Positions 1-10,783 of a stretch of 64,000 nt of DNA are shown here, piece after piece. The notes beneath the pieces are model-generated. The model was not told the DNA's origin. It worked only from the letters and a program-made list of their open reading frames with translations, and did no database searches. Source of the stretch: Mycobacterium parascrofulaceum ATCC BAA-614 (lineage in GTDB: Bacteria > Actinomycetota > Actinomycetes > Mycobacteriales > Mycobacteriaceae); assembly GCF_000164135.1 (NCBI RefSeq), contig NZ_GG770555.1, positions 653,979-717,978 of the forward strand, given 5' to 3'. The number at the start of each line of letters is the position of its first letter. The stretch's first letter is position 1. The translations under genes and the position numbers were made by a program.

Positions 1-228
1 TGCGGCTGGGCGATCCGCGACGGCGTCATCGGAAACTCGAGCAGCCCGGGCCACCGCTGGGCGTGGCAGACGAAGTCTTGGTCACACGGTGATCGCGAGC
101 CTGCGGCGGTGCTCTATCAGGCCGTGGTCAACAGCCCGTCGAACCCGAGCCCGCTGCTGGGCGGGATCAACGTCGACATCGATGACGTCCTCGCGCCCGA
201 CTACGGCCAGTGGGACTTCGCGCGCTGA
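1..228 (+). CDS. C-terminal part of an unrecognised protein
   Basis: The first reading frame is open from the window edge to a TGA at 226-228, giving the last 75 residues of a protein whose start lies outside the window. The stretch is rich in Trp, Ser, Pro and Asp and ends with an acidic tail (GINVDIDDVLAPDY, then WDFAR). I do not recognise a family. It converges on katG, with about 170 bp and a strong hairpin between them. It could be part of a secreted or enzymatic protein; only the upstream sequence can tell. Confidence 0.6.
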   Translation, partial: CGWAIRDGVIGNSSSPGHRWAWQTKSWSHGDREPAAVLYQAVVNSPSNPSPLLGGINVDIDDVLAPDYGQWDFAR

Positions 229-349
229 CCGCCCGCGTGCCCGCGCCGCCCGGCTCACCAGACATAAACCAGTGCGACCGTTTGCGGCGTGTCGTGTACG
301 TAGGTTATGTGGCGCGAAACGACCTGGAGCCCGCGCCGACCTGACGCAC

Positions 350-382
350 GGCGCCCCGCGAGCCGATGGCCCGCGGGGCGCC
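350..382 (-). terminator. perfect GC hairpin between gene ends
   Basis: GGCGCCCCGCG (350-360) and CGCGGGGCGCC (372-382) form an 11-bp perfect stem with an 11-nt loop. It lies 17 bp beyond the katG stop and between two convergent genes. No T-tract follows on either side, which is usual for mycobacterial terminators. It could serve both directions. Confidence 0.6.
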
Positions 383-398
383 GCCTGGTATCCGGCAG

Positions 399-2651
<2,253 letters not shown>

Positions 2652-2672
2652 TTAGGGGTGATGGGCTGCGAG

Positions 2673-3113
2673 CTAGGAACCTGCGGTCGAACAGTCGGGG
2701 CACACACCCCAATAGATGACCTCGGCCTCGTCCAGGACGAAGCCGTCGAGAACTTCGTTCTCGTCAGACGGGGTGAGGCACGGCGCGGCACCGACCGCGC
2801 AGTCGATGTCGGCAATGACGCCGCAGGACCGGCACACGACGTGGTGGTGGTTGTCGCCGACGCGCGACTCGTAGCGGGCGACCGACCCGGAGGGCTGGAT
2901 CCGGCGGACCAAACCCACCGTGCTCAGCGCGTTGAGGACGTCGTATACGGCCTGGCGGGACACGTCGGGCAGGCCTTCGCGGACCGCCGAAAAGATGGTC
3001 TCGGTGTCGGAGTGCGGGTGGGCGTCCACCGCCTCCAGCACCGCCACCCTGGGGCGGGTCACGCGCAGGTCGGCCATCCGCAATCGTTCCGCGTAATCGG
3101 CCGTCGACGACAC
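2673..3113 (-). CDS. furA: Fur-family peroxide/metal regulator FurA
   Basis: Fur-family repressor of 146 residues, located directly upstream of katG as in other mycobacteria. The N-terminal winged helix includes the segment SRQAVYDVLNAL. The C-terminal dimer/metal domain has HHHVVCRSCG and a final CPDC pair, which are the expected metal ligands. I chose the GTG at 3113 (MSSTADYAERLR) because it matches the start of known FurA proteins and sits where transcription should begin from the promoter upstream. The frame is open to 3131, but an earlier start would lie upstream of the predicted mRNA. Known FurA represses its own operon and is relieved by oxidative stress; the same is inferred here. 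Confidence 0.95.
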   Translation of the reverse strand: MSSTADYAERLRMADLRVTRPRVAVLEAVDAHPHSDTETIFSAVREGLPDVSRQAVYDVLNALSTVGLVRRIQPSGSVARYESRVGDNHHHVVCRSCGVIADIDCAVGAAPCLTPSDENEVLDGFVLDEAEVIYWGVCPDCSTAGS

Positions 3114-3149
3114 CGCACCAATATGACGCACTTATCTGGAACGAGTCAA
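3113..3149 (-). promoter_or_regulatory. leaderless furA-katG promoter
   Basis: On the complement strand a TTGACT -35 box (3144-3149) and a CATATT -10 box (3120-3125) are separated by 18 bp. The -10 box ends seven bases before the GTG at 3113, so transcription should start at or next to the initiation codon and give a leaderless message. The layout closely resembles the published M. tuberculosis furA promoter, where FurA binds AT-rich sequence overlapping this region. Confidence 0.8.
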
Positions 3150-3197
3150 GACTTTACTGTGAAATAGCGCACAACTGTGGGTGTCGAATGAGCCACG

Positions 3198-4484
3198 TCA
3201 CGTCGGCTTCAGGGCGCTACCTTTGCGCCAATCGGCCCAGCTGATCGTCCAGTCGCCGTTTTGCGCCAGGGTCAAGGGCGGACCGCCGCTATTGCGGACC
3301 TCGACCACATCGCCGGGGACCGAAAAGTCGTAGAACCATTTCGCGTTGTCTGCGTTGAGGTTCAGGCATCCGTGTGAGGTGTCCTGATGCCCCTGGGCCC
3401 ACACCGTGGCGTCGAGCTCGTGCAGGTAGATGCCGTCGGTGCTGATCCGGGTGGCGTAGTTGATCGTTTCGCGATAACCCAGCCGGGAGTTCTTGGGCAG
3501 CCCGAACGTCGAGGAGTCCATGACGACGGGGTTGCCTTTGTCGAGCACGGTGTAGACGCCCGACGGCGTCCACAGCGAGATGCTCTTGCCGCCGACGTTT
3601 TCCGTGCCGCCCATCCCCATCGAGGTGGGCATGGTGCGAACCAGCGCTCCGTTGTCGAAGACGCTGACTTGTTTGGTGGCGTCGTCGGCAACGGAGACGT
3701 GCGCGTCACCGATCCGGAACGACACCTTGTTGTCGTCCTGTCCGAACAGCCCGTCGCCCAAGGCGATCCCGTAGATCTTGGCCTCCGCGGTGACGGTGGT
3801 GCCCGGCGCGTAGTAGTGCTCCGGCCGCCAGTGGGCGGTTTGGTCGTCCACCCAGTACCAGGAACCCTCGACCTTGGGGTCGGTGGTCACCGCCAGGCGC
3901 CGCTCGGCTTCGGCGCGGTTCGCGATCTGCTCGTCGAAGTGGGCCACGATCACCGTCCCGACGCCGTAGGTACCGCCATCCTTGAGTGCGGCCTCCGACG
4001 TGGTGGTGAACGAGACCTTGGTCTGGTTGGACGGTTTCAACGTCGAAAACGACGAAACCTGTTTCGATTCAACGCCGTTGGAGCCCCGGCCGGTGACCGT
4101 CAGGGTATAGGTGCGGCCGTAGCCCAGGGGGACCGTGGGCTTCCAGACGGTGTTGTCCGGCGTCATGACGCCCTGCACCGACTTGCCGGTCTCGTTGACC
4201 ATCTGGACGCCGGTCAGCGTCCCGGCGTCGGCCTTGACCAGCACGTGTGCGACCGGATCGACGTCGCGGGCGTCGGGGCCGGGCGTGATCGTGATTTGCG
4301 CCGGACCCGGTGCCTTCGAGGAGGCGCCGTGGCGACCGCAGCCACCGCCGAAGCAATCAAGCGACGCCGCGATCACGACGGCGCCCACGACTGCGACGAT
4401 CGCCGACACGGCCACCAGCAATCGGCGGGATTTGGGATTGCCGAGAATCCGGCGAAGCGGCCCGTCACTGGTCTTGGACATCAT
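3198..4484 (-). CDS. L,D-transpeptidase (YkuD, LdtMt2-like)
   Basis: Cell-wall enzyme of 428 residues that forms 3-3 cross-links between meso-diaminopimelate residues of peptidoglycan. A hydrophobic signal-anchor lies at about residues 21-42; no good lipobox follows, since Asp precedes the Cys. Two immunoglobulin-like domains follow, as in LdtMt2, then the catalytic YkuD domain ending in SHGCLNL with the nucleophilic Cys at about residue 373. The second conserved His is in YLHELDA, where LdtMt2 has an HSAP-type sequence. The C-terminal Trp-rich tail (DWTISWADWRKG) is also typical. It lies upstream of furA on the same strand, but furA has its own promoter. Which of the five mycobacterial paralogues it corresponds to is not settled. 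Confidence 0.92.
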   Translation of the reverse strand: MMSKTSDGPLRRILGNPKSRRLLVAVSAIVAVVGAVVIAASLDCFGGGCGRHGASSKAPGPAQITITPGPDARDVDPVAHVLVKADAGTLTGVQMVNETGKSVQGVMTPDNTVWKPTVPLGYGRTYTLTVTGRGSNGVESKQVSSFSTLKPSNQTKVSFTTTSEAALKDGGTYGVGTVIVAHFDEQIANRAEAERRLAVTTDPKVEGSWYWVDDQTAHWRPEHYYAPGTTVTAEAKIYGIALGDGLFGQDDNKVSFRIGDAHVSVADDATKQVSVFDNGALVRTMPTSMGMGGTENVGGKSISLWTPSGVYTVLDKGNPVVMDSSTFGLPKNSRLGYRETINYATRISTDGIYLHELDATVWAQGHQDTSHGCLNLNADNAKWFYDFSVPGDVVEVRNSGGPPLTLAQNGDWTISWADWRKGSALKPT

Positions 4485-4607
4485 TGAGCTGTCGGATCCT
4501 TGCGTTGTGTCGGGGTTGGTCGAAGTCGCTGCCCAGCGCGACGATGTTGCACATCAGATGCCACGGACGTGGGGTTTTTAAACCGGCGGGCGCGGGATGA
4601 TGGCGTC

Positions 4608-5450
4608 ATGACCGGCGACGAGCTCGACAGTCTCTACTGGGCGCCACTCAAGGATTTCACCGCGCAGCGCACCAAGCTCACGGCCGCGGCCAAGCGCCGC
4701 GGGGACGACGCCGGCGCCAAGCGGATTTCGGCGGCCAACAAGCCGACCACGGCGGCCTGGATCGTGAACCGGCTCGCGCTGCGCGACACCGACACCAAAC
4801 ACCGCCTGGCGGAACTGGGAGACCGGCTGCGCGCCGCCCATGCCGAGATGGACGGCGCCCTCATCCGGGACCTGTCGGCCGAGCAGCATCGGCTCATCGT
4901 CGAGCTCACGCGGGCGGCGCTGGAGGCGGCCGGGGTCGGCAATCCGTCCTCGGCGGTGCGCGACAACGTCACCAGCACGCTGCAGGCGGCCGTCGCCGAC
5001 CCGGAGGTCAGGGAGCGGCTCGGCCGGCTGACCCGGCCCGAGCAGTGGTCGGGTTTCGGCGACTTCGGGGCCACCGCGCCGGTGACGTCCGCGCGGACCG
5101 TAAAGGTGACCGCAAAGGTGACCGGAAAGGCGAAAGGGCCGTCGACGCAGGCCCGGGCGCAGTCAAGGAAGAAAACCGCACGGGACACCGCCGGGCAACG
5201 ACGGCGCGAGAAGCTGACCGCGGCCATGACGGCCGCCGAGCGGGACAAAGCGGACGCTGACGCCGCCCTCTCGGAGCGCCGAGCGCAGCGCACCGCGGCG
5301 CGCCAGCGTCGCGACGAGGCGCTCGCGGCTCTGCGCACCGCCGAGCGCGAACTCGAACGTGTCGAGCAGGGTTACGACCGGGCCGAGCAAGCCGCTCGCG
5401 CCGCGGAGGAAGCGGTCAAGGAGGCGAAAGCGCAGCTGAGGCGCGCGTAG
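4608..5450 (+). CDS. hypothetical protein with basic C-terminal coiled coil
   Basis: A 280-residue protein of unknown function. The start is ATG at 4608 (MTGDELDSLYW). The first 150 residues are mixed, with a likely helical region (AANKPTTAAWIVNRLALRD) that looks conserved. Residues about 165-205 form a Lys/Thr/Ala-rich linker with a repeated KVT/GKAK pattern, and the last 80 residues are an Ala/Arg/Glu coiled coil. The basic linker suggests nucleic-acid or envelope binding, but that is inference. It diverges from the L,D-transpeptidase gene. Confidence 0.75.
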   Translation: MTGDELDSLYWAPLKDFTAQRTKLTAAAKRRGDDAGAKRISAANKPTTAAWIVNRLALRDTDTKHRLAELGDRLRAAHAEMDGALIRDLSAEQHRLIVELTRAALEAAGVGNPSSAVRDNVTSTLQAAVADPEVRERLGRLTRPEQWSGFGDFGATAPVTSARTVKVTAKVTGKAKGPSTQARAQSRKKTARDTAGQRRREKLTAAMTAAERDKADADAALSERRAQRTAARQRRDEALAALRTAERELERVEQGYDRAEQAARAAEEAVKEAKAQLRRA

Positions 5451-5496
5451 GCCGGGACGGTGTTTCCCCGGGGCCAACCCGGGTATCAGGCCACGC

Positions 5497-7002
5497 GTGA
5501 CGTCTTTATGGTTGGCCGACCGAGCCGAACAACCTTGGGCCGCAAGCAAGCTTGACGACGGCCCCCGATCCGCCGATGTCATCGTCGTGGGCGCCGGCAT
5601 CACCGGGCTGATGACCGCGGTTCTGCTGGCCCGCGCCGGCAAGGGCGTGCTGGTGCTCGAGGCGCGCACCGTCGGCGCCTGCGCCACCGGGAACACCACC
5701 GCCAAGATCAGCCTGCTGCAAGGCACCCACCTCTCGAAGATCCTGCCCCGGCACGGCAGGGAACTGGCCCGCGCCTACCTGGAGGGCAACCGGGAGGGCC
5801 AGGACTGGGTGATCGATTACTGCCGGTCCCATGACATCTCGGTGCAGCGCGAGGACGCCTACAGCTACGCCCAGTCCGCCACGGGCGTGCCGTCCGCCCG
5901 CCTGGAGTTGAAGGCGTGCCAAGCGGTCGGGTTGCCCGCCGTCTGGGACGACGACGCCGACGTGCCGTTCCCGTACCACGGCGGGGTGCGGCTGCCCGAT
6001 CAGGCGCAGTTCGATCCCATGCCGTTCCTGGACGCGCTGGCCACGGAGCTCCTCGGCCGCGGCGGCCGGCTCGTCGAGCACACCCGGGTCCGGCGGGTGT
6101 CCACCCGCGGCGACCGCGTGCGGGTGCACGTCAACGACGCCGACCAGCGCGACGTCGAGCTCGGAGCCGGGCAGCTGGTCCTCGCGACCGGCATCCCCAT
6201 CCTGGACCGCGGCGGCTATTTCGCTCGCGTGAAGCCGAGCCGGTCCTACTGCTTGGCGTTCAAGGTCCCCGGCGACATCACCCGGCCGATGATGATTTCC
6301 ACCGACTCGCCCACCCGTTCGGTGCGGTATGCGCCCGTCGCGGACGGGGAGCGCCTGATCGTCGGCGGGGCGGGCCACACCGTGGGCCGCGAGAAGAGCC
6401 CGTCGAAGGCCCTCGAGGAACTGGCGTCGTGGGCCCGCAAGCACTATCCGGGTGCCGAGCAGACTCACTTCTGGTCGGCGCAGGATTACACGCCCATCGA
6501 CCAGCTGCCCTACGTCGGACCCATCCTGCCGGGAACCGAAACCATCTTTGTGGCAACGGGATTCAACAAGTGGGGGATGACGAACGGCGCCGCCGCGGCG
6601 TTGGCTTTGTCGAGCCGCATGCTTGGTGGGCGAATGGACTGGGCCAGGGCGTTCGCCAGCTGGAGCCCGCACGAGCTGTCGGGCCTGCCGACGGCACTGC
6701 AGGCCAACCTCGAGGTGGGCTTCGACCTGGCCAAGGGCTGGCTCACCCCGCTGCTCCGCACCGGCCGCCGCAGCCCCGGCGCGGACGAGGGCGGCGTGGT
6801 GAGCGGCCCGCCGTGGCACCTGGAGGCGCGCTGCCGCGTCGGCGGCACCGAGCACCGGGTGTCGCCGGTCTGCCCGCACCTCGGTGGGATCGTGAACTGG
6901 AATGACGCCGACGAGGCGTGGGAATGCCCGCTGCACGGGTCGCGGTTCGCCCCAGATGGCACCCTGCTGGAGGGGCCCGCGACCCGCGACTTGACGGCCT
7001 GA
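5497..7002 (+). CDS. FAD oxidoreductase (DAO type) with C-terminal Rieske domain
   Basis: A 501-residue fusion. The N-terminal part is a glycine/D-amino-acid-oxidase-type flavoprotein with the dinucleotide motif VVGAGITGL at about residues 29-37 and a second FAD region near residues 345-365 (VATGFNKWGMTNG). The last 75 residues form a Rieske 2Fe-2S domain with CPHLGG (Cys459, His461) and CPLHGSRF (Cys477, His480). This architecture is known in actinobacteria, but the substrate is generally unassigned. The iron-sulfur centre probably passes electrons to or from the flavin. The start is GTG, 46 bp after the previous gene. Confidence 0.9.
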   Translation: MTSLWLADRAEQPWAASKLDDGPRSADVIVVGAGITGLMTAVLLARAGKGVLVLEARTVGACATGNTTAKISLLQGTHLSKILPRHGRELARAYLEGNREGQDWVIDYCRSHDISVQREDAYSYAQSATGVPSARLELKACQAVGLPAVWDDDADVPFPYHGGVRLPDQAQFDPMPFLDALATELLGRGGRLVEHTRVRRVSTRGDRVRVHVNDADQRDVELGAGQLVLATGIPILDRGGYFARVKPSRSYCLAFKVPGDITRPMMISTDSPTRSVRYAPVADGERLIVGGAGHTVGREKSPSKALEELASWARKHYPGAEQTHFWSAQDYTPIDQLPYVGPILPGTETIFVATGFNKWGMTNGAAAALALSSRMLGGRMDWARAFASWSPHELSGLPTALQANLEVGFDLAKGWLTPLLRTGRRSPGADEGGVVSGPPWHLEARCRVGGTEHRVSPVCPHLGGIVNWNDADEAWECPLHGSRFAPDGTLLEGPATRDLTA

Positions 7003-7018
7003 GGCCGGTGCGAAGGAC

Positions 7019-8083
7019 TCACTCCGCCTTGCGGTAGACCAGCCAGCGCAACTCGATCGGCGAATCCCCGGGCTCGACGTCGAACACGTCCAGGCCGTTG
7101 GCCCATCCCTCGAACCAGCCCGTCGGCGGCCAGCCCCCTTCGGGGAGGTGGGCCTTCTCGTACTCGTAGGCGGAATCGTCGGCGTCCAGTTCGAGGGGAA
7201 GCCCTGCGACCGCTCGGGCCATCTCGCCGTGGGTGAAGATCATGGTGTTGCACTGCTGACCGAGTTGCAGCGCCGCGGCATCGGGAACATAGCCCTCGCG
7301 GGGCAAGAAGGCGTTGAACACCAAACGCCCGTCGGGAGCCAGGCAGTCGGCGGCGAGTTCGAACAGGCCGCGCAACTCGTGGGTGGTCCGGAAGTCGGGC
7401 ACCACCTCCGAGACCACCATCAGCTGGTATTCCCCGCGGACGCCTTCCATCGCGGTGAAGACATCGCTCTGGATCACTTGCACGCCAAGCGATTCAATCT
7501 CCGCCTCCGCGCGCATGACCTCCGCGAGCTTCGCCGCCATTTCGACCGCGTCCACCGGGTGACCCCGGCGGGCCAGCGCCAGGGCGTTGCGCCCGGTCCC
7601 CGCTCCGACATCGAGCACGCGGTAGGTCGCCGGGTCGGCGGCCTCGGCGGCCAGGGCCAACACCCGCGCGTCCGCCTCGGTGCCGAACAGCGGCGGCGAA
7701 CGCAGCACCACCCATTCGTCGTAATCGGCATCGAGCGTCCGCCACTCGGCTTGCACGCGGAAGTTCACTCCGGTCCCGAAGGGCGCGTGGAACGAGATGA
7801 CGACGTCCGAACGGGGGGAGGCCTTGAACCCCTTCGCCAGCTCCGCCTCCAGGACGGTCCTGAGCTGAGAAGACTGTTCGGCCGTGTGCCAGACGCCCAG
7901 GGTTGCGCAGATGTTGCCGCAGATCTGGACGTATTCGTCGATCAGACCGGGCACCGCCGGCACCCTGATCTGGCCTTCGGCCACCGACCGGCGATACAAC
8001 CGCCTGATCATCGCTTCGTGCAGCATCGACGGCTCTAACGAGCTCGGCCGTGGATCTTCCACCGCGCCAACTGTGTCGCTCAA
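7019..8083 (-). CDS. class I SAM-dependent methyltransferase
   Basis: A 354-residue protein whose central part has the SAM-binding motif LDVGAGTGRNALALARRG followed by an acidic residue (VDAVEM), typical of class I Rossmann methyltransferases. The first 130 residues are a helical domain of unknown role. Later motifs are LMVVSEVVPDF and a strand with GRLVFNAFLP. The substrate cannot be told from sequence. It converges on the flavoprotein-Rieske gene with 16 bp between stops. Confidence 0.85.
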   Translation of the reverse strand: MSDTVGAVEDPRPSSLEPSMLHEAMIRRLYRRSVAEGQIRVPAVPGLIDEYVQICGNICATLGVWHTAEQSSQLRTVLEAELAKGFKASPRSDVVISFHAPFGTGVNFRVQAEWRTLDADYDEWVVLRSPPLFGTEADARVLALAAEAADPATYRVLDVGAGTGRNALALARRGHPVDAVEMAAKLAEVMRAEAEIESLGVQVIQSDVFTAMEGVRGEYQLMVVSEVVPDFRTTHELRGLFELAADCLAPDGRLVFNAFLPREGYVPDAAALQLGQQCNTMIFTHGEMARAVAGLPLELDADDSAYEYEKAHLPEGGWPPTGWFEGWANGLDVFDVEPGDSPIELRWLVYRKAE

Positions 8084-8101
8084 GGTGTGCGGGGAGGGCG
8101 A

Positions 8102-8311
8102 TCAGCCCGGGTAGTAGGTGGATTCGGCCGCACTCACCCAGCCGGTCTTGTCGGCGTCGCTCGACCAGGGCCACGTGAATCCGAGGTTGTGCAGCTTCGC
8201 GACGTATGCCTCGTCCGTGCTGTCGCCCGACGCGACCGCGGTGCTTGCGGTGCGGGCAGCGTCAACCATGACGGGAGTTGTCGGTCTGGCCAGCCAACCC
8301 GGTGGAAGCAT
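8102..8311 (-). pseudogene. decayed, internally deleted DUF732 paralogue
   Basis: A 69-residue frame starting at an ATG with a GAAGGG ribosome site. Its first 48 residues align without gaps to the intact DUF732 protein encoded at 39298-39651 (for example DEAYVAKLHNLGFTWP against DDAYLAQLRAVGLSWP). After that it jumps to VSAAESTYYPG, which matches the end of the domain (VDAAHSIYCPG). About 40 residues in the middle are missing. Both cysteines expected to form the disulfide are gone, one deleted and one changed to Tyr, and the signal-peptide core has acquired Asp, Arg and Thr. It may still be translated, but it looks like a gene losing function. Confidence 0.6.
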
Positions 8312-9320
8312 TGGATGCCCTTCTTTTTTGTTGTCGGTGTCCAGGTTCGGCCAGTATATGAGTGGGCCGCTGCCGCGGTTATTAAATGTAGGAAAATTGC
8401 CGCGGACCTTACAGAGCAAAGTGATCGGGAGATACGAGGCGTTCGCATTGGCTCCCCGCCGGCAGCGCCGAAGCGAGCGATGGCCGTGCTGACGCGGCTG
8501 CGAGTCGTGCAAGCCCGCCCGCGATGAGGGTCAGGCGATTCGCGGGTGCGCAAATGCTTGGCAACCAATGCCCAGCGGTGCGTAAGGAACTAGGCACCCG
8601 TCAATGCAGCGATTCGCCCTCTGCACGGAAACGACGCATCATCACACAAAATCCATGCGAAACAATTGCCTGCGGCATCTGTCGATATTGGACGCATTTG
8701 ATACCCCGGACAAAGACGCGCTCGCGGATTCGCTTGACCTCAGTGCGGGAGCAGACGCCGGCCATGCGGTCAGCGCTTGCCTTCTGGCGACGATGTCCGA
8801 GCCGCCCCGCCGGCCATCGCAGTCGCAGTGCTTGCGGTCGGGCTAGCCCGCTCGTGCAGTAGCAATCTGGCACTGGCCGCACGTCCCCGGACACGGGAAA
8901 TAGATAACCGGTGACACAACTTCCTCGGTACCGTCCTTTGGTTTAGCATTGCGACCCTTGGCAATCGACTTCGGATCGCCAGAAGCTGGCCGGCGCTGCA
9001 TAATGGGCCAGGGAGGGGGTAAGGTCTTTGCGCTGGTGGGCAGCGTATTTGCGCCGACTGTCCCAGAATTGGTCGGGCCGTCCGCTGTATCACGCAAGAG
9101 GCGCCGCAGCGCTTTGGGCGGCGATTCTCCCGGCGGCAAACTGGAACGAGTCAGCAACGGGAAGGGACTTGGTTGTCGGGTGGGTGCAGCAAATGCGTTA
9201 GGCCCGTTTCGGGCGCTTCCCGGCGCCGGCGGTGAGATCCGGGGCGCCATGTGCACCTGCGCCCGTCGGGATGCATCCACCGCCGTGGTTTTTCGGCTCG
9301 AACTCAGTTAAGGGACCGAC
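8312..9320. other. 1-kb region without a convincing gene
   Basis: Several short frames exist on both strands, but none has a recognisable domain, a good ribosome site or mycobacterial codon use. Composition is lower in GC than the surroundings around 8320-8400 and 8640-8710. It presumably contains the promoter of the PPE pair, whose first gene has an AAGGGA ribosome site at the right end. It may also hold remnants of older genes too diverged to name. Confidence 0.5.
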
Positions 9321-10736
9321 ATGGATTTCGCGATCTTCCCCCCGGAGGTCAACTCTGGCCGGATGTATATCGGCGCCGGATCGGAATCGATGGTGGCCGC
9401 GGCAGAAGCGTGGGAGGGGCTGGCGTCCGAGCTGCACACGGCTGCCAATGCCTATCAGTCGGTGATCTCAGGGCTGACCGCCGGCCCGTGGCTGGGTCCG
9501 TCGTCCGCGTCGATGGCGGCAGCGGCCGCGTCCTACGTCGGTTGGCTCAGTAGCGCTGCCATGCAGGCAGAGGAAACCGCCATGCGGGCCAGGGCCGCGG
9601 TGGCGGCCTACGACGAAGCGTTCGCATCGACCGTTCCGCCGCAATTGGTCGCCGCGAACCGCGCTCTGTTCGCGAGGCTGGTGGCGAACAACCTGTTCGG
9701 ACAGAACACCTCCGCGATCGCGACCACCGAGACGCAGTACGTCGAGATGTGGGCCCAGGACGCCGCAGCGATGTACGGATACGCGGGTGCGTCGGCAGCC
9801 GCGACGACATTGACACCGTTCGTCGCCGCGCAACAGAACACCGACCCGAGCGGGTCGGTCGGGCAAACGGCTGCCGTCAGCCGGGCCGCCGGCACCTCGA
9901 TCGGCGAGGCGCAAAACGCCGTTTCGTCGCTCCAGCAAAGCTTCTCCGCGGTGCCAAACGCGTTGCAGGGTTTCGCGGTCGCAGCCCCTACCGCCACGAG
10001 CCCGCTGAATACATTGGCCGACCTGGTCTCGATCTTCGTCGACCTGCCGGCCGGACTTGCGAGCATTTTTGTCGACGTCCCGCTGAGCACCCTTGGCCTG
10101 GTGGCTCTTCCCTTCGACATCGGCGGTTATTACACCGGTGTCCACACCGATGACATCGTCAGTGGCTGGAACGGAGAACAGAGTTGGCCCGGCAGTGGAC
10201 CAGCGCCCGTCAAGCCCTTCCCTGCGCCGCTGTTGAACCTGCGCCCCGGCACGATCCCGCCGTCGACGGTCTCCGCAGGTGTCGGCGAGGCCAACACGGT
10301 CGGGAACTTGTCGGTGCCGGCGACGTGGACCATCGCCACGCCGTTGGTACGTCCCGTCTCCTACACCCTGCCCGCGTTGCCCACCGCCGCCGCCGCCGGT
10401 GTGGTCGAGGAAGCGTCCGCACCGGGCTCGAGCACCTTTGGCCAGATGGCATTGGCGGGCCTGGCCGGGCGAGCGATCGCGGGCACCATGGGCGCCGGTG
10501 GCGGTAAGGGTGGCGGTAACGGGCCGGGAGTCGAACGCGTGCCGGCCCCCGCGGGTGAGGCCAACACCGCGCCGGGAGCGCCGGAGGACGGTGAAGCCGC
10601 GGCGCCGGAAACGCCGCCTCGGGCGGTGGTGACGGGAGTGGCGGCCGAGCTACGCGAATTCGCAAAGCTGCGCGACGAGGGAATTCTGACCGAGGAAGAG
10701 TACACCGAACAGAAAAACCGACTGCTCGGTCGCTGA
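9321..10736 (+). CDS. PPE family protein (PPE-SVP) with C-terminal SHOCT-like tail
   Basis: A 471-residue PPE protein. The N-terminal PPE domain has FPPEVNSGRMY at residues 6-16, the WxG-type turn (GPWLGPS) near residue 55 and the helical region to about residue 180. The SVP subfamily signature appears as NLSVPATW near residue 330. After a glycine-rich linker the last 30 residues read LRDEGILTEEEY and then a Lys/Asn-Arg-Leu-Leu end, which matches the SHOCT short C-terminal domain. PPE proteins are usually secreted by type VII systems with a PE partner, but no PE gene is adjacent. The next gene, 47 bp on, is a paralogue with the same tail. Confidence 0.92.
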   Translation: MDFAIFPPEVNSGRMYIGAGSESMVAAAEAWEGLASELHTAANAYQSVISGLTAGPWLGPSSASMAAAAASYVGWLSSAAMQAEETAMRARAAVAAYDEAFASTVPPQLVAANRALFARLVANNLFGQNTSAIATTETQYVEMWAQDAAAMYGYAGASAAATTLTPFVAAQQNTDPSGSVGQTAAVSRAAGTSIGEAQNAVSSLQQSFSAVPNALQGFAVAAPTATSPLNTLADLVSIFVDLPAGLASIFVDVPLSTLGLVALPFDIGGYYTGVHTDDIVSGWNGEQSWPGSGPAPVKPFPAPLLNLRPGTIPPSTVSAGVGEANTVGNLSVPATWTIATPLVRPVSYTLPALPTAAAAGVVEEASAPGSSTFGQMALAGLAGRAIAGTMGAGGGKGGGNGPGVERVPAPAGEANTAPGAPEDGEAAAPETPPRAVVTGVAAELREFAKLRDEGILTEEEYTEQKNRLLGR

Positions 10737-10783
10737 GCCGCCGTTCGCCGACATCGCGATTATCCGAAAAGGGATGCGCTGCA

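Noticed and set aside
8949..9311. A 120-codon plus frame just before the first PPE gene
   Set aside because: Low-complexity Arg/Gly translation, no ribosome site, no family; treated as non-coding upstream DNA.
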